Below, one piece after another: positions 43,353 to 52,644 of a DNA stretch of 64,000 nt. A model generated the notes under the pieces. The model worked only from the letters and a program-made list of their open reading frames with translations. It was not told the origin of the DNA and did no database searches. Each line of letters begins with the position of its first letter. Position 1 is the stretch's first letter. Source of the DNA: Pseudomonas sp. PSKL.D1 (GTDB taxonomy: Bacteria; Pseudomonadota; Gammaproteobacteria; Pseudomonadales; Pseudomonadaceae); NCBI RefSeq assembly GCF_028898945.1, contig NZ_CP118607.1, positions 2,218,001 to 2,282,000 of the forward strand, given 5' to 3'. The position numbers were made by a program, and so were the translations under genes.

Positions 43353-44405
43353 ATGACCAAGAAACCCCCTGCCACCCCGCCAGCCAGCGGTGCAACTGGC
43401 ACTAAAAAGGGATCCGCGCTGACCTTGATCGACGTGGCCAAGGTTGCCGGAGTATCTCCGATCACCGTGTCCAGGGCGTTGAACCGGCCGGAAGTCGTCA
43501 GCCAGAAGATGCGCGAGAAAGTGCTCGAGGCCGTTCGGCAAACGGGGTACGTCTCGAACATGCTGGCGGGCGCGCTGGCCAGCAACAAAACCCGCCTGGT
43601 CGCGATCTTCTTGCCAACCATCGCCAACTCGATCTTCGCCGAAACCATTCAGGCCCTGATGGACCGGCTGGACGAAGCGGGCTATCAAACCCTGCTGGGC
43701 TTGACCGGCTATTCGGCCGAAAAAGAAGAAAAGCTGCTGGAAACGGTGCTGGGCCGCCGCCCTGACGGGGTTGTGCTGACCGGCACACTGCACACCGAGG
43801 CAAGTCGCCAGCGCCTGGTGCAGTCCGGCATACCCGTGGTCGAGGCGTGGGACTTGAGCGACGCGCCACTCGACATGCAGGTGGGGTTTTCCCACGAGGC
43901 GGTAGGGCAGGCGATTGCCAGGCATTTGCTGGGCAAAGGCTACCAGCGCTTCTCGGTTATCACCCTTGGCGACCCGCGCGGCTTGCGCCGCTGCAACAGC
44001 CTGGTTGCCGAACTGGCCCTGCACGGCGTCCATCAGGTGCCTGTACACGTGCTGCCCCCACCTGCAACGCTGGAGGTCGGGCGAGAAGGGCTGCGCCAAC
44101 TGCTGAGCACCGGTGAAACGCCCGAGGTGGTGGTGTGCAGTTCCGACACCATCGCCCAAGGTGTACTGGCCGAGGCGGCGAGCCGCGGTATTCTGGTGCC
44201 GGCAGGCATGGCGGTGATGGGCTTCGGTGACCTGACCAGCGCCGCCCAGGTTTACCCGGCGCTCTCCACTGTAAGGGTTGACGGCACCCACATTGGTAAC
44301 CAGGTGGCGCGGGCACTGCTCGACCGCTTCAAATACCCTGCCGGGGTAGCAGACCCGGTTCAGGTCGATACCGGTTTTACCCTGGTGGATCGCCAGAGCT
44401 GCTGA
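43353..44405 (+). CDS. LacI-family regulator, paralogue of the one at 22407
   Basis: A 350-residue LacI/GalR regulator of the gluconate GntR type. The headpiece is LTLIDVAKVAGVSPITVSRALNRPEVV and the core matches the glucarate-locus LacI almost throughout (for example LLPTIANSIF...DRL, RRPDGVVLTGTLHT, DPRGLRRCN, VVCSSDTIAQGVLAEAA); by eye about 60 percent identical. No sugar-acid genes are next to it in this window. The start at 43353 matches the paralogue's N-terminal length but lacks a good ribosome-binding site; the frame is open from 43299, so an upstream start is possible. Target unknown. Confidence 0.82.
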   Translation: MTKKPPATPPASGATGTKKGSALTLIDVAKVAGVSPITVSRALNRPEVVSQKMREKVLEAVRQTGYVSNMLAGALASNKTRLVAIFLPTIANSIFAETIQALMDRLDEAGYQTLLGLTGYSAEKEEKLLETVLGRRPDGVVLTGTLHTEASRQRLVQSGIPVVEAWDLSDAPLDMQVGFSHEAVGQAIARHLLGKGYQRFSVITLGDPRGLRRCNSLVAELALHGVHQVPVHVLPPPATLEVGREGLRQLLSTGETPEVVVCSSDTIAQGVLAEAASRGILVPAGMAVMGFGDLTSAAQVYPALSTVRVDGTHIGNQVARALLDRFKYPAGVADPVQVDTGFTLVDRQSC

Positions 44406-44433
44406 GGGCCTTGGCCTGTTTCGGGTGTCGCCG

Positions 44434-45036
44434 TCAGTGGGCGGCCGCTCCCTTGCCGGCGCCCACGATGCCCTGCACGAAGCGCATCATCTCGTCGCGG
44501 GCATTGGCAACCTCACCCCATTGAACCTGCCCGCACAACAAACTCAGCACAGCCTGGGCAATGGACCGCGCCAAAGGTGCCGAGGCCGGCCCGCGCAGCC
44601 GGCATTCGGCAGTGACAATCTCGCTCAACAGTGCGCTGTATGCAGACTTCAGCAGTTCCACCTGGCGGGCTTGCTCTGCATTCAGGTTCACCGCTTCCCG
44701 TGTCAGCAGCGTCAGTTTGTCGGGATGTGCCTGGCGGTAGGCCATGAAGGTTTGCACAAAGCAGCGCAGGCGCTCATCGTGGCTACGAGCACCTTTGAGG
44801 CTCTGCCGGGTTTCGTACAGCAGGTCGGTGAGGCTCGACTCGATCAACTCGAACAGCAGCCCCTGTTTGCTCTCGATGTGGTGGTACAACGAGCCGGCGC
44901 GAAGGCCCAGGTGGCTGGCCAGGTCGCGCAAGCCAATGGCTTGGTAGCCGTGGCTGGCGAACAAGAGCGAAGCGGTATCCAGCAAGCGGTCACGGGCATC
45001 TGGGTTGGCTGCGGGCGAGAGACGCGAGGCGGGCAT
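44434..45036 (-). CDS. TetR-family regulator of the SDR/Hyu cluster
   Basis: A 200-residue repressor-type regulator. The N-terminal helix-turn-helix (about 14-60) shows RDRLLDTASLLFASHGYQAIGLRDLASHLGLRAGSLYHHIESKQGLL; the rest is a helical ligand-binding domain with GQVQWGEVANARDEMM near the end. The start at 45036 has AGGT upstream; the frame is open far upstream but opposes the SDR gene. It is divergent from the first SDR gene, with an inverted repeat between that recurs before hyuA, so it likely controls both operons. Confidence 0.87.
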   Translation of the reverse strand: MPASRLSPAANPDARDRLLDTASLLFASHGYQAIGLRDLASHLGLRAGSLYHHIESKQGLLFELIESSLTDLLYETRQSLKGARSHDERLRCFVQTFMAYRQAHPDKLTLLTREAVNLNAEQARQVELLKSAYSALLSEIVTAECRLRGPASAPLARSIAQAVLSLLCGQVQWGEVANARDEMMRFVQGIVGAGKGAAAH

Positions 45037-45063
45037 GGCGAGACCTGACGGCGATTTGATGTT

Positions 45064-45096
45064 TGACCAAATGTAAGACAACAGGCATCTTACGTA
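45064..45096 (+). promoter_or_regulatory. Promoter and operator of the SDR operon
   Basis: TTGACC (-35, 45064-45069), then TGTAAG-N11-CTTACG (45072-45094). The block TTGACCA..TGTAAGACAACA is repeated before hyuA at 46720, with the same spacing between the half sites. The inverted repeat overlaps the promoter, as expected for a TetR repressor. Confidence 0.78.
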
Positions 45097-45120
45097 AAGA
45101 CTCAATCGCAGAGGTGTTCC

Positions 45121-45870
45121 ATGGAAAATCAAACGGTGGTGATCGTAGGTGGTGCTTCGGGTCTGGGGCTGGAAACAGCCCGCCTGATGGTCAAGCGGGG
45201 CGCAGGCAAGATCGGCCTGATCGACCGCAACGAGCAGTTGCTCGCGCAAGCGGCGGAGTTGTTGGGCGCAGAGGGCGCACAAGTGGCCATTGCGGTGGGT
45301 GACATTGCCCGCAAGGATACCGCCCATGGCGCTTTCAATCAGATCGTCGAGCAGTTGGGGCGGGTCCATTGCCTGGTCAACAGCGCTGCGATCTACCCGC
45401 GCAAGGACATTTTCGAGATCACCGACGACGAGTGGGACCTGGAGAACGCCGTCAACATCAAGGGCACCTACCACATGATGGTCGCTGCCGTGCGCCACAT
45501 GCAGCAGTACGTGGCGGCGCCCGCAGTCACCGGGCGCATCGTCAATGTCACCTCGGTGGACGCCTTCAAGGCCCACCCGCAAAACGCCCATTACGCCGCG
45601 ACCAAGGCGGCCGTCGTGAGCCTGACCAAGTCGTTCGCGCAGGCCTGTGCCAAGGACCAGATCCTGGTCAACTCGGTGGCGCCGGCCGGTTTTGCCACCG
45701 AGCGCGCCAAGCAACTGGGCTTCCTCGGCGAACTGGCGGCGGCCAACCCGCTGGGCCGCGCGGCAGAGCCTGCCGAAATCGCCGAGTGGATCGTGATGAT
45801 GGGCAGCAGCCGCAACAGCTACGCCACCGGCGAGAACGTGATCGTGAGCGGGGGCTACATCTATGCCTGA
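45121..45870 (+). CDS. Short-chain dehydrogenase (SDR) 1
   Basis: A 249-residue NAD(P)-dependent oxidoreductase. The cofactor motif is GGASGLG (residues about 10-16), NSAA (about 87-90) replaces NAG, the catalytic Ser is in VTSVDAF, and Tyr-Lys is in HYAATKAA. It resembles classical 3-oxoacyl/alcohol dehydrogenases. AGGTGTTCC precedes the ATG. It overlaps the next SDR gene by eight bases, so the two are coupled. The substrate is not known; its promoter carries the TetR-type operator. Confidence 0.87.
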   Translation: MENQTVVIVGGASGLGLETARLMVKRGAGKIGLIDRNEQLLAQAAELLGAEGAQVAIAVGDIARKDTAHGAFNQIVEQLGRVHCLVNSAAIYPRKDIFEITDDEWDLENAVNIKGTYHMMVAAVRHMQQYVAAPAVTGRIVNVTSVDAFKAHPQNAHYAATKAAVVSLTKSFAQACAKDQILVNSVAPAGFATERAKQLGFLGELAAANPLGRAAEPAEIAEWIVMMGSSRNSYATGENVIVSGGYIYA

Positions 45871-46618
45871 GGCCGCCTACCCGCAGGGCTACCAACGCGC
45901 CCTGGTCACCGGAGCCACCAGCGGTATCGGCAAGGCCATCGTGCTGGCGCTGCGCGACGCCGGCCTGCATGTCATTGCCGTGGGCCGCAGTGCCGAAGCG
46001 CTGGCCGAACTGGCCCGCGAGCCAGGTGTGACCACGCTGCAGGCCGATGTGCGTGACTACCGCGCCCTGGCCGCCGCGCTGGAGGGGCAGGCGGTGGATG
46101 TGCTGGTCAACAATGCCGGCATCCTGTCGACGCGCGCCGCATTCCAGGACATCGACGAGGCCGAGATCGACAACATGCTCGATATCAACCTCAAGGCGCC
46201 CCTGCACCTGGCCCGGCAAGTGCTGCCCGGCATGGTCGGGCGGGGCAGGGGGCACCTGTTCTTTATCGGCTCCAGTGCCGGCCGCGCGCCGCACCCGGGG
46301 GCGGCGGTGTATGGCGCGTCCAAGGCGGGCGTAAGCCTGTTCTGCGATGCCCTGCGTTGCGACCTGTTGGGCAGCGGTGTGCGGGTGACCGAAATTGCGC
46401 CGGGCAGGGTGCAAACGCAGTTGTACAAGACGGCCATGGGTATGCAGGCCGCCGGCAGCGAACTGTACGATGGTTATGAATCGATCCAGCCGCAAGACAT
46501 CGCCGAGTTGTTGCTGGCTGCGCTGAAAATGCCGCGCCAGGTAGACGTATCACGGCTGGAGGTGTTCCCCACGGCGCAGGCGGTCGGTGGCGGGCGGATG
46601 GTCAAGACTGCAGGCTGA
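45863..46618 (+). CDS. Short-chain dehydrogenase (SDR) 2
   Basis: A 251-residue SDR. Rossmann motif GATSGIG (about 17-23), NNAG (about 86-89), catalytic Ser in [14 protein letters not shown], and YGASK. The C-terminal part [19 protein letters not shown] is the usual SDR-family ending seen in YdfG/SerA-like enzymes acting on hydroxy acids. Its start lies eight bases inside the previous gene. Both SDRs could oxidise hydroxy acids or alcohols formed in the neighbouring Hyu pathway. Confidence 0.87.
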   Translation: MPEAAYPQGYQRALVTGATSGIGKAIVLALRDAGLHVIAVGRSAEALAELAREPGVTTLQADVRDYRALAAALEGQAVDVLVNNAGILSTRAAFQDIDEAEIDNMLDINLKAPLHLARQVLPGMVGRGRGHLFFIGSSAGRAPHPGAAVYGASKAGVSLFCDALRCDLLGSGVRVTEIAPGRVQTQLYKTAMGMQAAGSELYDGYESIQPQDIAELLLAALKMPRQVDVSRLEVFPTAQAVGGGRMVKTAG

Positions 46619-46640
46619 TTCGGCCTGGGTTGAGTGTGCT

Positions 46641-46690
46641 GGCCCCTTCGCGGGTGAACCCGCTCCCATGGCGGGGCTGCGCGAAGGGGC
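46641..46690. repeat. REP-type palindrome
   Basis: GGCCCCTTCGCGGGTGAACC (46641 on) with GCTCCCATGG following, the other common P. putida REP form. Outer arms GCCCCTTCGC (46642-46651) and GCGAAGGGGC (46681-46690) match perfectly. It lies just after the SDR operon and may end its transcript. Confidence 0.75.
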
Positions 46691-46719
46691 AGACAACGCA
46701 GATTTCAGCAAACAGGTGC

Positions 46720-46751
46720 TTGACCACCTGTAAGACAACATATAACTTACA
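46720..46751 (+). promoter_or_regulatory. Promoter and operator of the hyu operon
   Basis: TTGACC (46720-46725) followed by TGTAAG-N11-CTTACA (46729-46751). It shares TTGACCA, TGTAAGACAACA and CTTAC at the same spacing with the SDR promoter. TATAAC (46741-46746) may be the -10. 55 bp to hyuA. Confidence 0.78.
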
Positions 46752-46802
46752 TGAAAGCCGCTTCAGCGGACCGGTAATAACGACAAGAGCATTGCAGGGG
46801 AT

Positions 46803-48884
46803 ATGACGATGACAGCGACATCATGCCGGGTCGGCGTGGACATAGGCGGTACCTTCACCGATATCGCGCTGGACGTGAACGGCGTGTTGCATTCCACCAA
46901 GATCCTGACCGACTACGCGCTGCCCGAGCGGGCCATCCTCACTGGCGTTCGCCAGGTGGTGGAGCAGGCTGGCCTTGCACTTTCGGACATCGATCAACTG
47001 ATCCATGGCACCACCCTGGCCACCAACGCCCTGATCGAGCGCCGTGGCGCGCGCACCGCCTTCATCACCACCGAAGGCTTCCGGGATACCCTGGAAATGC
47101 GCACCGAAAACCGCTTCGAGCAGTACGACATCAACATCGTACTGCCGCCGCCGCTGATCGAGCGCGAACACCGCTACACCCTGCGCGAGCGCCTGGGGGT
47201 CAAGGGCGATGTACTGATCGCCCCGGCACAGGCCGACATCGACGCCCTGGTGGAGCGTATTGCCGAAGGCGACTACCAGAGTGTGGCCATCGGCTTCATC
47301 CACAGCTACGTCAACGGTGCCCACGAGCGCCAATTGCGTGACGCCCTGCAGGCGCGCTTGCCGCAGCTGTCGATTTCCATCTCCAGTGAAGTGTCGCCGC
47401 AGATGCGCGAGTTCGAGCGCTTCAATACCGTGTGTGCCAACGCTTACGTCAAGCCGCTGATCAAGTCGTACCTGGACCGCCTGGTGGTGACGCTCAAGCA
47501 AGCCGGCGCCGATTGCCCGGTGTTCATGATCCATTCCGGTGGCGGCATCATTTCTGTTCAGAGCGCTGCCGAGTTCCCGGTGCGCCTGGTGGAGTCCGGC
47601 CCGGCCGGCGGCGCCATTTTTGCCGCCGACATTGCTCGCCGTTACCAGTTGGAGAACGTGCTGTCGTTCGACATGGGCGGCACCACGGCAAAAATTTGCC
47701 TGATCGAAGACCAGGTGCCGAAAACCGCCAAAACCTTCGAGGTGGCGCGCACCTACCGCTTCAAGAAGGGCAGTGGCATGCCGATTTCCATCCCGGTGGT
47801 GGAAATGGTCGAGATCGGCGCCGGTGGCGGCTCCATCGCCAGCATCGACAGCATGCGCCAGATTCGCGTGGGCCCGCACAGTGCGGCATCCGAGCCTGGC
47901 CCGGCGTGCTACGGCCGCGGAGGCCTGGAGCCGACCATCACCGACGCCAACCTGTTGCTGGGCCGCCTGGATGCCGACAACTTCGCCGGTGGCGCCCTGC
48001 GCCTGTCCACCGACAGTGCCGCCAATGCCATGGCCCGCGTCATCGGGCAGCCGTTGGGCATGCAGGCCGATACCGCCGCCTTCGGCGTGTGCGAAGTGGT
48101 TGACGAGAACATGGCCAACGCCGGCCGCGTGCATGCGGTGGAAAGCGGCAAGGACATTGCCGACTACACCATGATCACCTTCGGTGGCGGTGGCCCGCTG
48201 CATGCGGCGCGGCTGTGCGAGAAGATGGGCGTGTCGCGCTTCATCGTCCCGGCAGGTGCCGGTGTGGGCTCGGCCATCGGCTTCCTGCGCGCGCCGTTCG
48301 GCTACGAGGCCGTGCGCAGTGCCTTCGTGCGGCTGTCCGAATTCGATGCCGTGGGCATCAACCGCCTGATCGAAGAAATGAAGGACGAAGCGCTGGGCTT
48401 CTTGCGCCAGGGGATGCCCGAGGGCGAGCCCGAGATGGAGTGCACGGCCTTCATGCGCTATGTGGGCCAGGGCTGGGAGATCCCGGTGGCGCTGCCTTTC
48501 AAGGCGTTCAGCAAGGCTGACACGACGCAGTTCAAAACCCTGTTCGAAGAGGCCTACACCCGCTTCTTCGGGCGCCCCATCGAAGGGCCGGACATCGAAA
48601 TCGTCAGCTGGTCGGTCAAGGCCAGTTCGCCCCTGCCGCCGGCCACTCTGATCGAAACAGTGGGCGCTGCCTACCGCGCCCATGAAGTGGCTCGGCGCCA
48701 GGTGTTCGACGTGGCCGCGGGCGGTTTCGTCGAGGCGGGCATCCACCCGCGCGAAGAGCTGCAGGTGGGTGCACTGGTCGACGGCCCGGCGATCATCGTC
48801 GAGCGTGAAACCTCCACCTTCGTCACCTCCAATTTCACCGCCACGGTTCAGCCAGACGGCTGCCTGCTGGTCGTGCGTCGCTAA
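46803..48884 (+). CDS. hyuA: HyuA-type ATP-dependent hydrolase subunit (hydantoinase/oxoprolinase A)
   Basis: A 693-residue subunit of the hydantoinase/5-oxoprolinase/caprolactamase family, which opens lactam or hydantoin rings with ATP. The N-terminal actin-like part has RVGVDIGGTFTDIALD and HGTTLATNALIERRGARTAFITTEGFRD. A second block is SSEVSPQMREFERFNTVCANAYVKPL, then MIHSGGGI and VLSFDMGGTTAKICLI. Length is typical for HyuA. It acts with HyuB, encoded 23 bp downstream. First gene of the main operon after the shared TetR-type operator. Whether the substrate is a lactam, a hydantoin or another cyclic amide is not determined. Confidence 0.92.
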   Translation: MTMTATSCRVGVDIGGTFTDIALDVNGVLHSTKILTDYALPERAILTGVRQVVEQAGLALSDIDQLIHGTTLATNALIERRGARTAFITTEGFRDTLEMRTENRFEQYDINIVLPPPLIEREHRYTLRERLGVKGDVLIAPAQADIDALVERIAEGDYQSVAIGFIHSYVNGAHERQLRDALQARLPQLSISISSEVSPQMREFERFNTVCANAYVKPLIKSYLDRLVVTLKQAGADCPVFMIHSGGGIISVQSAAEFPVRLVESGPAGGAIFAADIARRYQLENVLSFDMGGTTAKICLIEDQVPKTAKTFEVARTYRFKKGSGMPISIPVVEMVEIGAGGGSIASIDSMRQIRVGPHSAASEPGPACYGRGGLEPTITDANLLLGRLDADNFAGGALRLSTDSAANAMARVIGQPLGMQADTAAFGVCEVVDENMANAGRVHAVESGKDIADYTMITFGGGGPLHAARLCEKMGVSRFIVPAGAGVGSAIGFLRAPFGYEAVRSAFVRLSEFDAVGINRLIEEMKDEALGFLRQGMPEGEPEMECTAFMRYVGQGWEIPVALPFKAFSKADTTQFKTLFEEAYTRFFGRPIEGPDIEIVSWSVKASSPLPPATLIETVGAAYRAHEVARRQVFDVAAGGFVEAGIHPREELQVGALVDGPAIIVERETSTFVTSNFTATVQPDGCLLVVRR

Positions 48885-48907
48885 TACCTGATCCGGAAGA
48901 CCTGAAC

Positions 48908-50572
48908 ATGAGCGATACCCTGATCGATATTCAAATGCAGGTGATGTGGAACCGCCTGGTCTCGGTGGTCGAGGAGCAGGCCCTGACCCTGATCCGCACC
49001 GCATTTTCCACCAGCGTGCGCGAGGCTGGCGACCTTTCCGCCGGGGTGTTCGACCGCGCCGGCAACATGCTGGCCCAGGCGGTGACCGGCACCCCTGGCC
49101 ACGTCAACACCATGGCCGAAGCGGTGGTGCATTTCATCAATGACATTGGCGAAGACAACATCTTCGAAGGTGATGTGTACGTGACCAACGACCCGTGGAA
49201 GGGCACCGGCCACCTGCACGACATCACCATCGTGTCGCCGTCGTTTTACAAGGGCAAACTGATCGGCTACTTCGCCAGTACCGCCCACGTGGTCGACATC
49301 GGCGGCCGCGGCTTTGGCCCGGACGCACGCGAGGTGTACGAGGAAGGCTTGTTCATCCCGATCATGAAGCTGTTCGAGCGCGGCAAGGTCAACCGCGACC
49401 TGATCAACATCCTGCGCAACAACGTGCGCGAGAATGATCGGGTGGTGGGCGATTTCTATGCCCTGTCGGCCTGTAACGAAACCGGCCATAAACGCCTGCT
49501 CGACATGCTTGAAGAGTTCAAGCTCGATGACCTCGATCACATCGGCGGGTTCATCCTGGAGCACAGCCGCCGGGCCACGCTGGAGTGCTTCAAGTCGCTG
49601 CCTTATGGCACCTACAGCAACAGCATGACCCTGGACGGCTATGACGTGCCGGTTACCCTGGCGGTGACCCTTACGGTCGGCCCGGATGGGATCAAGAGCG
49701 ACTTTACCGGCACCTCGGGCATGAGCCAGTTCGGCATCAACGTGCCGCTGGGCTATGCCAAAGCGTATGCCTGCTATGGCCTCAAATGTATCGTCGCGCC
49801 GGAAATCCCCAACAACACCGCGTCGCTGGCGCCCTTCGAGGTCACTGCGCCCGAAGGCTGCATCCTCAACGCCAAGCACCCGGCACCGGTGTCGGTACGC
49901 CATGTGCTCGGCCACTTCGTACCCGACCTGGTGCTGGGGGCGCTGCACAAATGCCTGCCCGGCAAAGTGCCTGCCGAAGGTGCCAGCGCCTTGTGGAACC
50001 TGCACCTGAGCGTGCGCCCGCTGGAGAGCAACCCGAACGGTCGCAACGCCGAAATGCTGATGTTCAACAGCGGCGGCATGGGCGCGCGCTCGGCCATGGA
50101 TGGCCTTAGCGCTACGGCGTTCCCCAGCGGCGTGCACACCATGCCGGTGGAAGCCACCGAACATGCCGGCCCGGTCGTGGTGTGGCGCAAGGAGTTGCGC
50201 GAAGGGTCCGGTGGTGCCGGCCAGTTGCGCGGCGGCCTGGGCCAGGAAATCGAAGTGTCGGCGGCTGAAGGCTACAGCTTCCGCTTCAGCGCCATGTTCG
50301 ACCGCATTCAGCACGCCGCACGCGGCCTGGAAGGTGGCAAGGCAGGCAGCGAAGGCTACGTGGGCCTGGACGACGGCACCTTGTTGCGCGGTAAAGGCCA
50401 GCAGTTCGTGCCGGCGGATCGCCGCCTGGTGCTGCGCCTGCCCGGCGGCGGTGGTTATGGCGACCCCCGTCAGCGCGACCGCCAACAGGTCGAACGTGAC
50501 GTGCGCGCCGGTTACATCAGTGCCGAGCAGGCACGCAGCGACTACGGCTTCGATGCCGCACAGGAGCGTTAA
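48908..50572 (+). CDS. hyuB: HyuB-type hydrolase subunit (hydantoinase/oxoprolinase B)
   Basis: A 554-residue second subunit of the same enzyme. Family blocks are RTAFSTSVREAGDLSAGVFDRAGNMLAQAVTGTPGHVNTM, then DVYVTNDPWKGTGHLHDIT, HVVDIGGRGFGPDAREVYEEGL and the C-terminal GSGGAGQLRGGLGQEIEV and LPGGGGYGDP. These carry the metal and substrate-binding residues (Asp and His in DPWKGTGHLHD). Three bases separate its stop from the aminotransferase start. Together with HyuA it should form a heteromeric, cytoplasmic, ATP-dependent amidohydrolase. Confidence 0.93.
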   Translation: MSDTLIDIQMQVMWNRLVSVVEEQALTLIRTAFSTSVREAGDLSAGVFDRAGNMLAQAVTGTPGHVNTMAEAVVHFINDIGEDNIFEGDVYVTNDPWKGTGHLHDITIVSPSFYKGKLIGYFASTAHVVDIGGRGFGPDAREVYEEGLFIPIMKLFERGKVNRDLINILRNNVRENDRVVGDFYALSACNETGHKRLLDMLEEFKLDDLDHIGGFILEHSRRATLECFKSLPYGTYSNSMTLDGYDVPVTLAVTLTVGPDGIKSDFTGTSGMSQFGINVPLGYAKAYACYGLKCIVAPEIPNNTASLAPFEVTAPEGCILNAKHPAPVSVRHVLGHFVPDLVLGALHKCLPGKVPAEGASALWNLHLSVRPLESNPNGRNAEMLMFNSGGMGARSAMDGLSATAFPSGVHTMPVEATEHAGPVVVWRKELREGSGGAGQLRGGLGQEIEVSAAEGYSFRFSAMFDRIQHAARGLEGGKAGSEGYVGLDDGTLLRGKGQQFVPADRRLVLRLPGGGGYGDPRQRDRQQVERDVRAGYISAEQARSDYGFDAAQER

Positions 50573-50575
50573 GCC

Positions 50576-51778
50576 ATGCAGATCCAGAGCAGCCGCGTGC
50601 GCGCGGTGAAAAGTTCGCCCAGCATGGCCGTGTCGGTGCTGGCCAAGCAGATGCTCGCCAAGGGCGAGCCGGTGATCAACCTGAGCCTCGGCGAGCCGGA
50701 CTATAACGTCCCGGCTCACATCATCGAGGCGGCCCACCAGGCCATGCTGGCGGGCAACAACCACTACACCAGCCCCAACGGCCTGGAAGTGCTGCGCCAG
50801 GCAATCGTCGACAAGTTCGCCCGGGAAAACGACCTGGTCTACGGCCTGGACGAAATCTGCGTGGGCAATGGCGCCAAGCAGTTGCTGTTCAATGCCTTTC
50901 TGGCCACGTTGGAGCCGGGTGATGAAGTGATCACTCCCGCACCGTACTGGGTGTCCTACACCGACATGGCCCTGCTCAATGGCGGTGTGCCCAAGGTGAT
51001 CCCGTGCGGCGCCGAACAAGGCTTCAAGCTGTTGCCCGAGCAACTGGAAGCGGCCATCACCCCGCGTACCCGCTGGGTGATGCTCAACTCGCCGAACAAC
51101 CCCAGCGGTGCCATCTTCACCCGTGAAGAGTTCGCTGCCCTGGGCGAGGTGCTGGATCGGCACCCCCACGTGTTGATCATTTCCGATGAAATCTACGAAC
51201 ACATCGTGCTGGGCGAGCAGCCGTTCGTGTCCTTCGTCACCGCCTGCCCGCAGTTGCGTGACCGTACGTTGCTGATCAACGGCGTGTCCAAGGCGTATGC
51301 CATGACCGGCTATCGCCTGGGCTATGCCGCCGGTTCCAAGGCCTTGATCGATGCCATGAACAAGACCCAGTCGCAAACCACCACCTGCCCGTCGAGCATT
51401 TCCCAGTTGGCAGCGGTGGCGGCATTGAACGGCCCGCAGGCGTTTGTGCAGCAGGCCAATCGCGAGTACCAGGCGCGTGGTGCGCTGGTAGTGCGCGGCC
51501 TGGCCGAGATTCCGGGGCTGACGCTGGAGATGCCGCAAGGCGCGTTTTATGCCTTCCCCAATGTGGCGGCCTTCATTGGCAAGCGCGCTCCGGATGGCCA
51601 GGTGATCGACAACGACGCAGCCCTGTCTGCCTACCTGCTGCGGGTCGGCAAGGTGGCCACGGTGCCGGGCTCTGCATTTGGCGTGGAGCCCTACATTCGC
51701 CTGTCGTTCGCCACGTCGCGACAGGAACTGGAACAAGCCCTGGGCCAGCTGCGCGACGCGTTCGCGGCGCTGGTCTGA
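50576..51778 (+). CDS. Class I/II aminotransferase (AspC/AruH-like)
   Basis: A 400-residue PLP enzyme of fold type I. INLSLGEPDYNVP, the HYTSPNGLEVLR segment, PAPYWVSYTDM, NSPNNPSGAIFTREE, ISDEIYEH and the PLP lysine in GVSKAYAMTGYRLGY are all present. It would transfer the amino group from an amino acid, perhaps the product of HyuAB, to a 2-oxo acid. It starts three bases after hyuB and is followed 27 bp later by the epimerase-like gene. Substrate inferred from context only. Confidence 0.92.
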   Translation: MQIQSSRVRAVKSSPSMAVSVLAKQMLAKGEPVINLSLGEPDYNVPAHIIEAAHQAMLAGNNHYTSPNGLEVLRQAIVDKFARENDLVYGLDEICVGNGAKQLLFNAFLATLEPGDEVITPAPYWVSYTDMALLNGGVPKVIPCGAEQGFKLLPEQLEAAITPRTRWVMLNSPNNPSGAIFTREEFAALGEVLDRHPHVLIISDEIYEHIVLGEQPFVSFVTACPQLRDRTLLINGVSKAYAMTGYRLGYAAGSKALIDAMNKTQSQTTTCPSSISQLAAVAALNGPQAFVQQANREYQARGALVVRGLAEIPGLTLEMPQGAFYAFPNVAAFIGKRAPDGQVIDNDAALSAYLLRVGKVATVPGSAFGVEPYIRLSFATSRQELEQALGQLRDAFAALV

Positions 51779-51805
51779 GCAAACGACTGCATTCGAGGTA
51801 ACCCG

Positions 51806-52618
51806 ATGAGCAAACCTTTCAAACGCCTGCTGATCACCGGCGCTGCCGGACGCCTGGGCAGCGTGTTGCGCAAGCACCTGGCCGACTTTGCCGATGAGCT
51901 GCGCCTGACCGACATCGCCGACCTGGGCCAGGCCGCGCCCCATGAGCACCTGGTGCGTTGCGACCTGGCCAACTTCAACGACGTGCTGGCGCTGGCCGAA
52001 GGCGTCGACGCCATTGTGCATGCCGGTGGCGTGCCGGTGGAGGACACTTTCGACAAGATCCTCAATGGCAACATCGTTGGCACCTACAACATCTACGAAG
52101 CGGCCCGGCGCCATGGCGTGAAGCGGGTGGTGTACACCAGCTCCAACCACGCCATCGGCTTTTACGACCGCACCGAAACCATTGATGCCACCGCCGCGCA
52201 CCGCCCCGACAGCCTGTACGGCGTGAGCAAATGCTTTGCCGAGGACCTGGGCCGCTATTACTGGGACAAGTTCGGCATCGAGTCGGTCAACCTGCGCATT
52301 GGCTCGTCGTTCCCCGAGCCGCTGGACCGGCGCATGCTCGCCACCTGGCTGTCATTCGACGACTTCGCCCAGCTCACCGAGCGCTCCCTGCTGGCGCCGC
52401 GCGTGGGGCACATGATCGTCTACGGCATGTCGGCCAACCGCGAAAGCCTGTGGGACAACCGGCTGGCATCGTCCATCGGTTATGCGCCCAAGGACAGTGC
52501 CGACGATTACCGCGAAAAGGTACTGCGTGAGCACCCGCCACTGGACCCTAACGAGCCTGCGGCGCGTTACCACGGCGGCAACTTCGCGGGTGCCGGGCAC
52601 TTTGAAGACCCGAAATAA
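51806..52618 (+). CDS. NAD-dependent uronate-dehydrogenase-like protein
   Basis: A 270-residue extended SDR. Rossmann motif TGAAGRLG (about 12-19), Ser in YTSSNHAIGFYD, and YGVSKCF with the Tyr-Lys pair. The sequence follows the P. putida uronate dehydrogenase Udh (RLLITGAAGRLG, SSNHAIGFY, RIGSSFPEP, TWLSFDDFAQL), which oxidises aldohexuronates to aldarolactones. Here it sits inside a Hyu/aminotransferase operon, so it may act on another cyclic hemiacetal or hydroxy compound. Moderate confidence in the substrate, high in the family. Confidence 0.88.
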   Translation: MSKPFKRLLITGAAGRLGSVLRKHLADFADELRLTDIADLGQAAPHEHLVRCDLANFNDVLALAEGVDAIVHAGGVPVEDTFDKILNGNIVGTYNIYEAARRHGVKRVVYTSSNHAIGFYDRTETIDATAAHRPDSLYGVSKCFAEDLGRYYWDKFGIESVNLRIGSSFPEPLDRRMLATWLSFDDFAQLTERSLLAPRVGHMIVYGMSANRESLWDNRLASSIGYAPKDSADDYREKVLREHPPLDPNEPAARYHGGNFAGAGHFEDPK

Positions 52619-52644
52619 CGGCCACATCTGAAGAGAGCATTTCC

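Noticed and set aside
46821..49004. Antisense open frame of about 727 codons opposite hyuA
   Set aside because: Same reason: complete overlap with a clear HyuA gene and shadow-type composition.
48881..52201. Very long antisense open frame (over 1100 codons) opposite hyuB, the aminotransferase and the Udh-like gene
   Set aside because: The sense strand codes for three well-recognised enzymes; the antisense product has no domain pattern and simply reflects codon bias.
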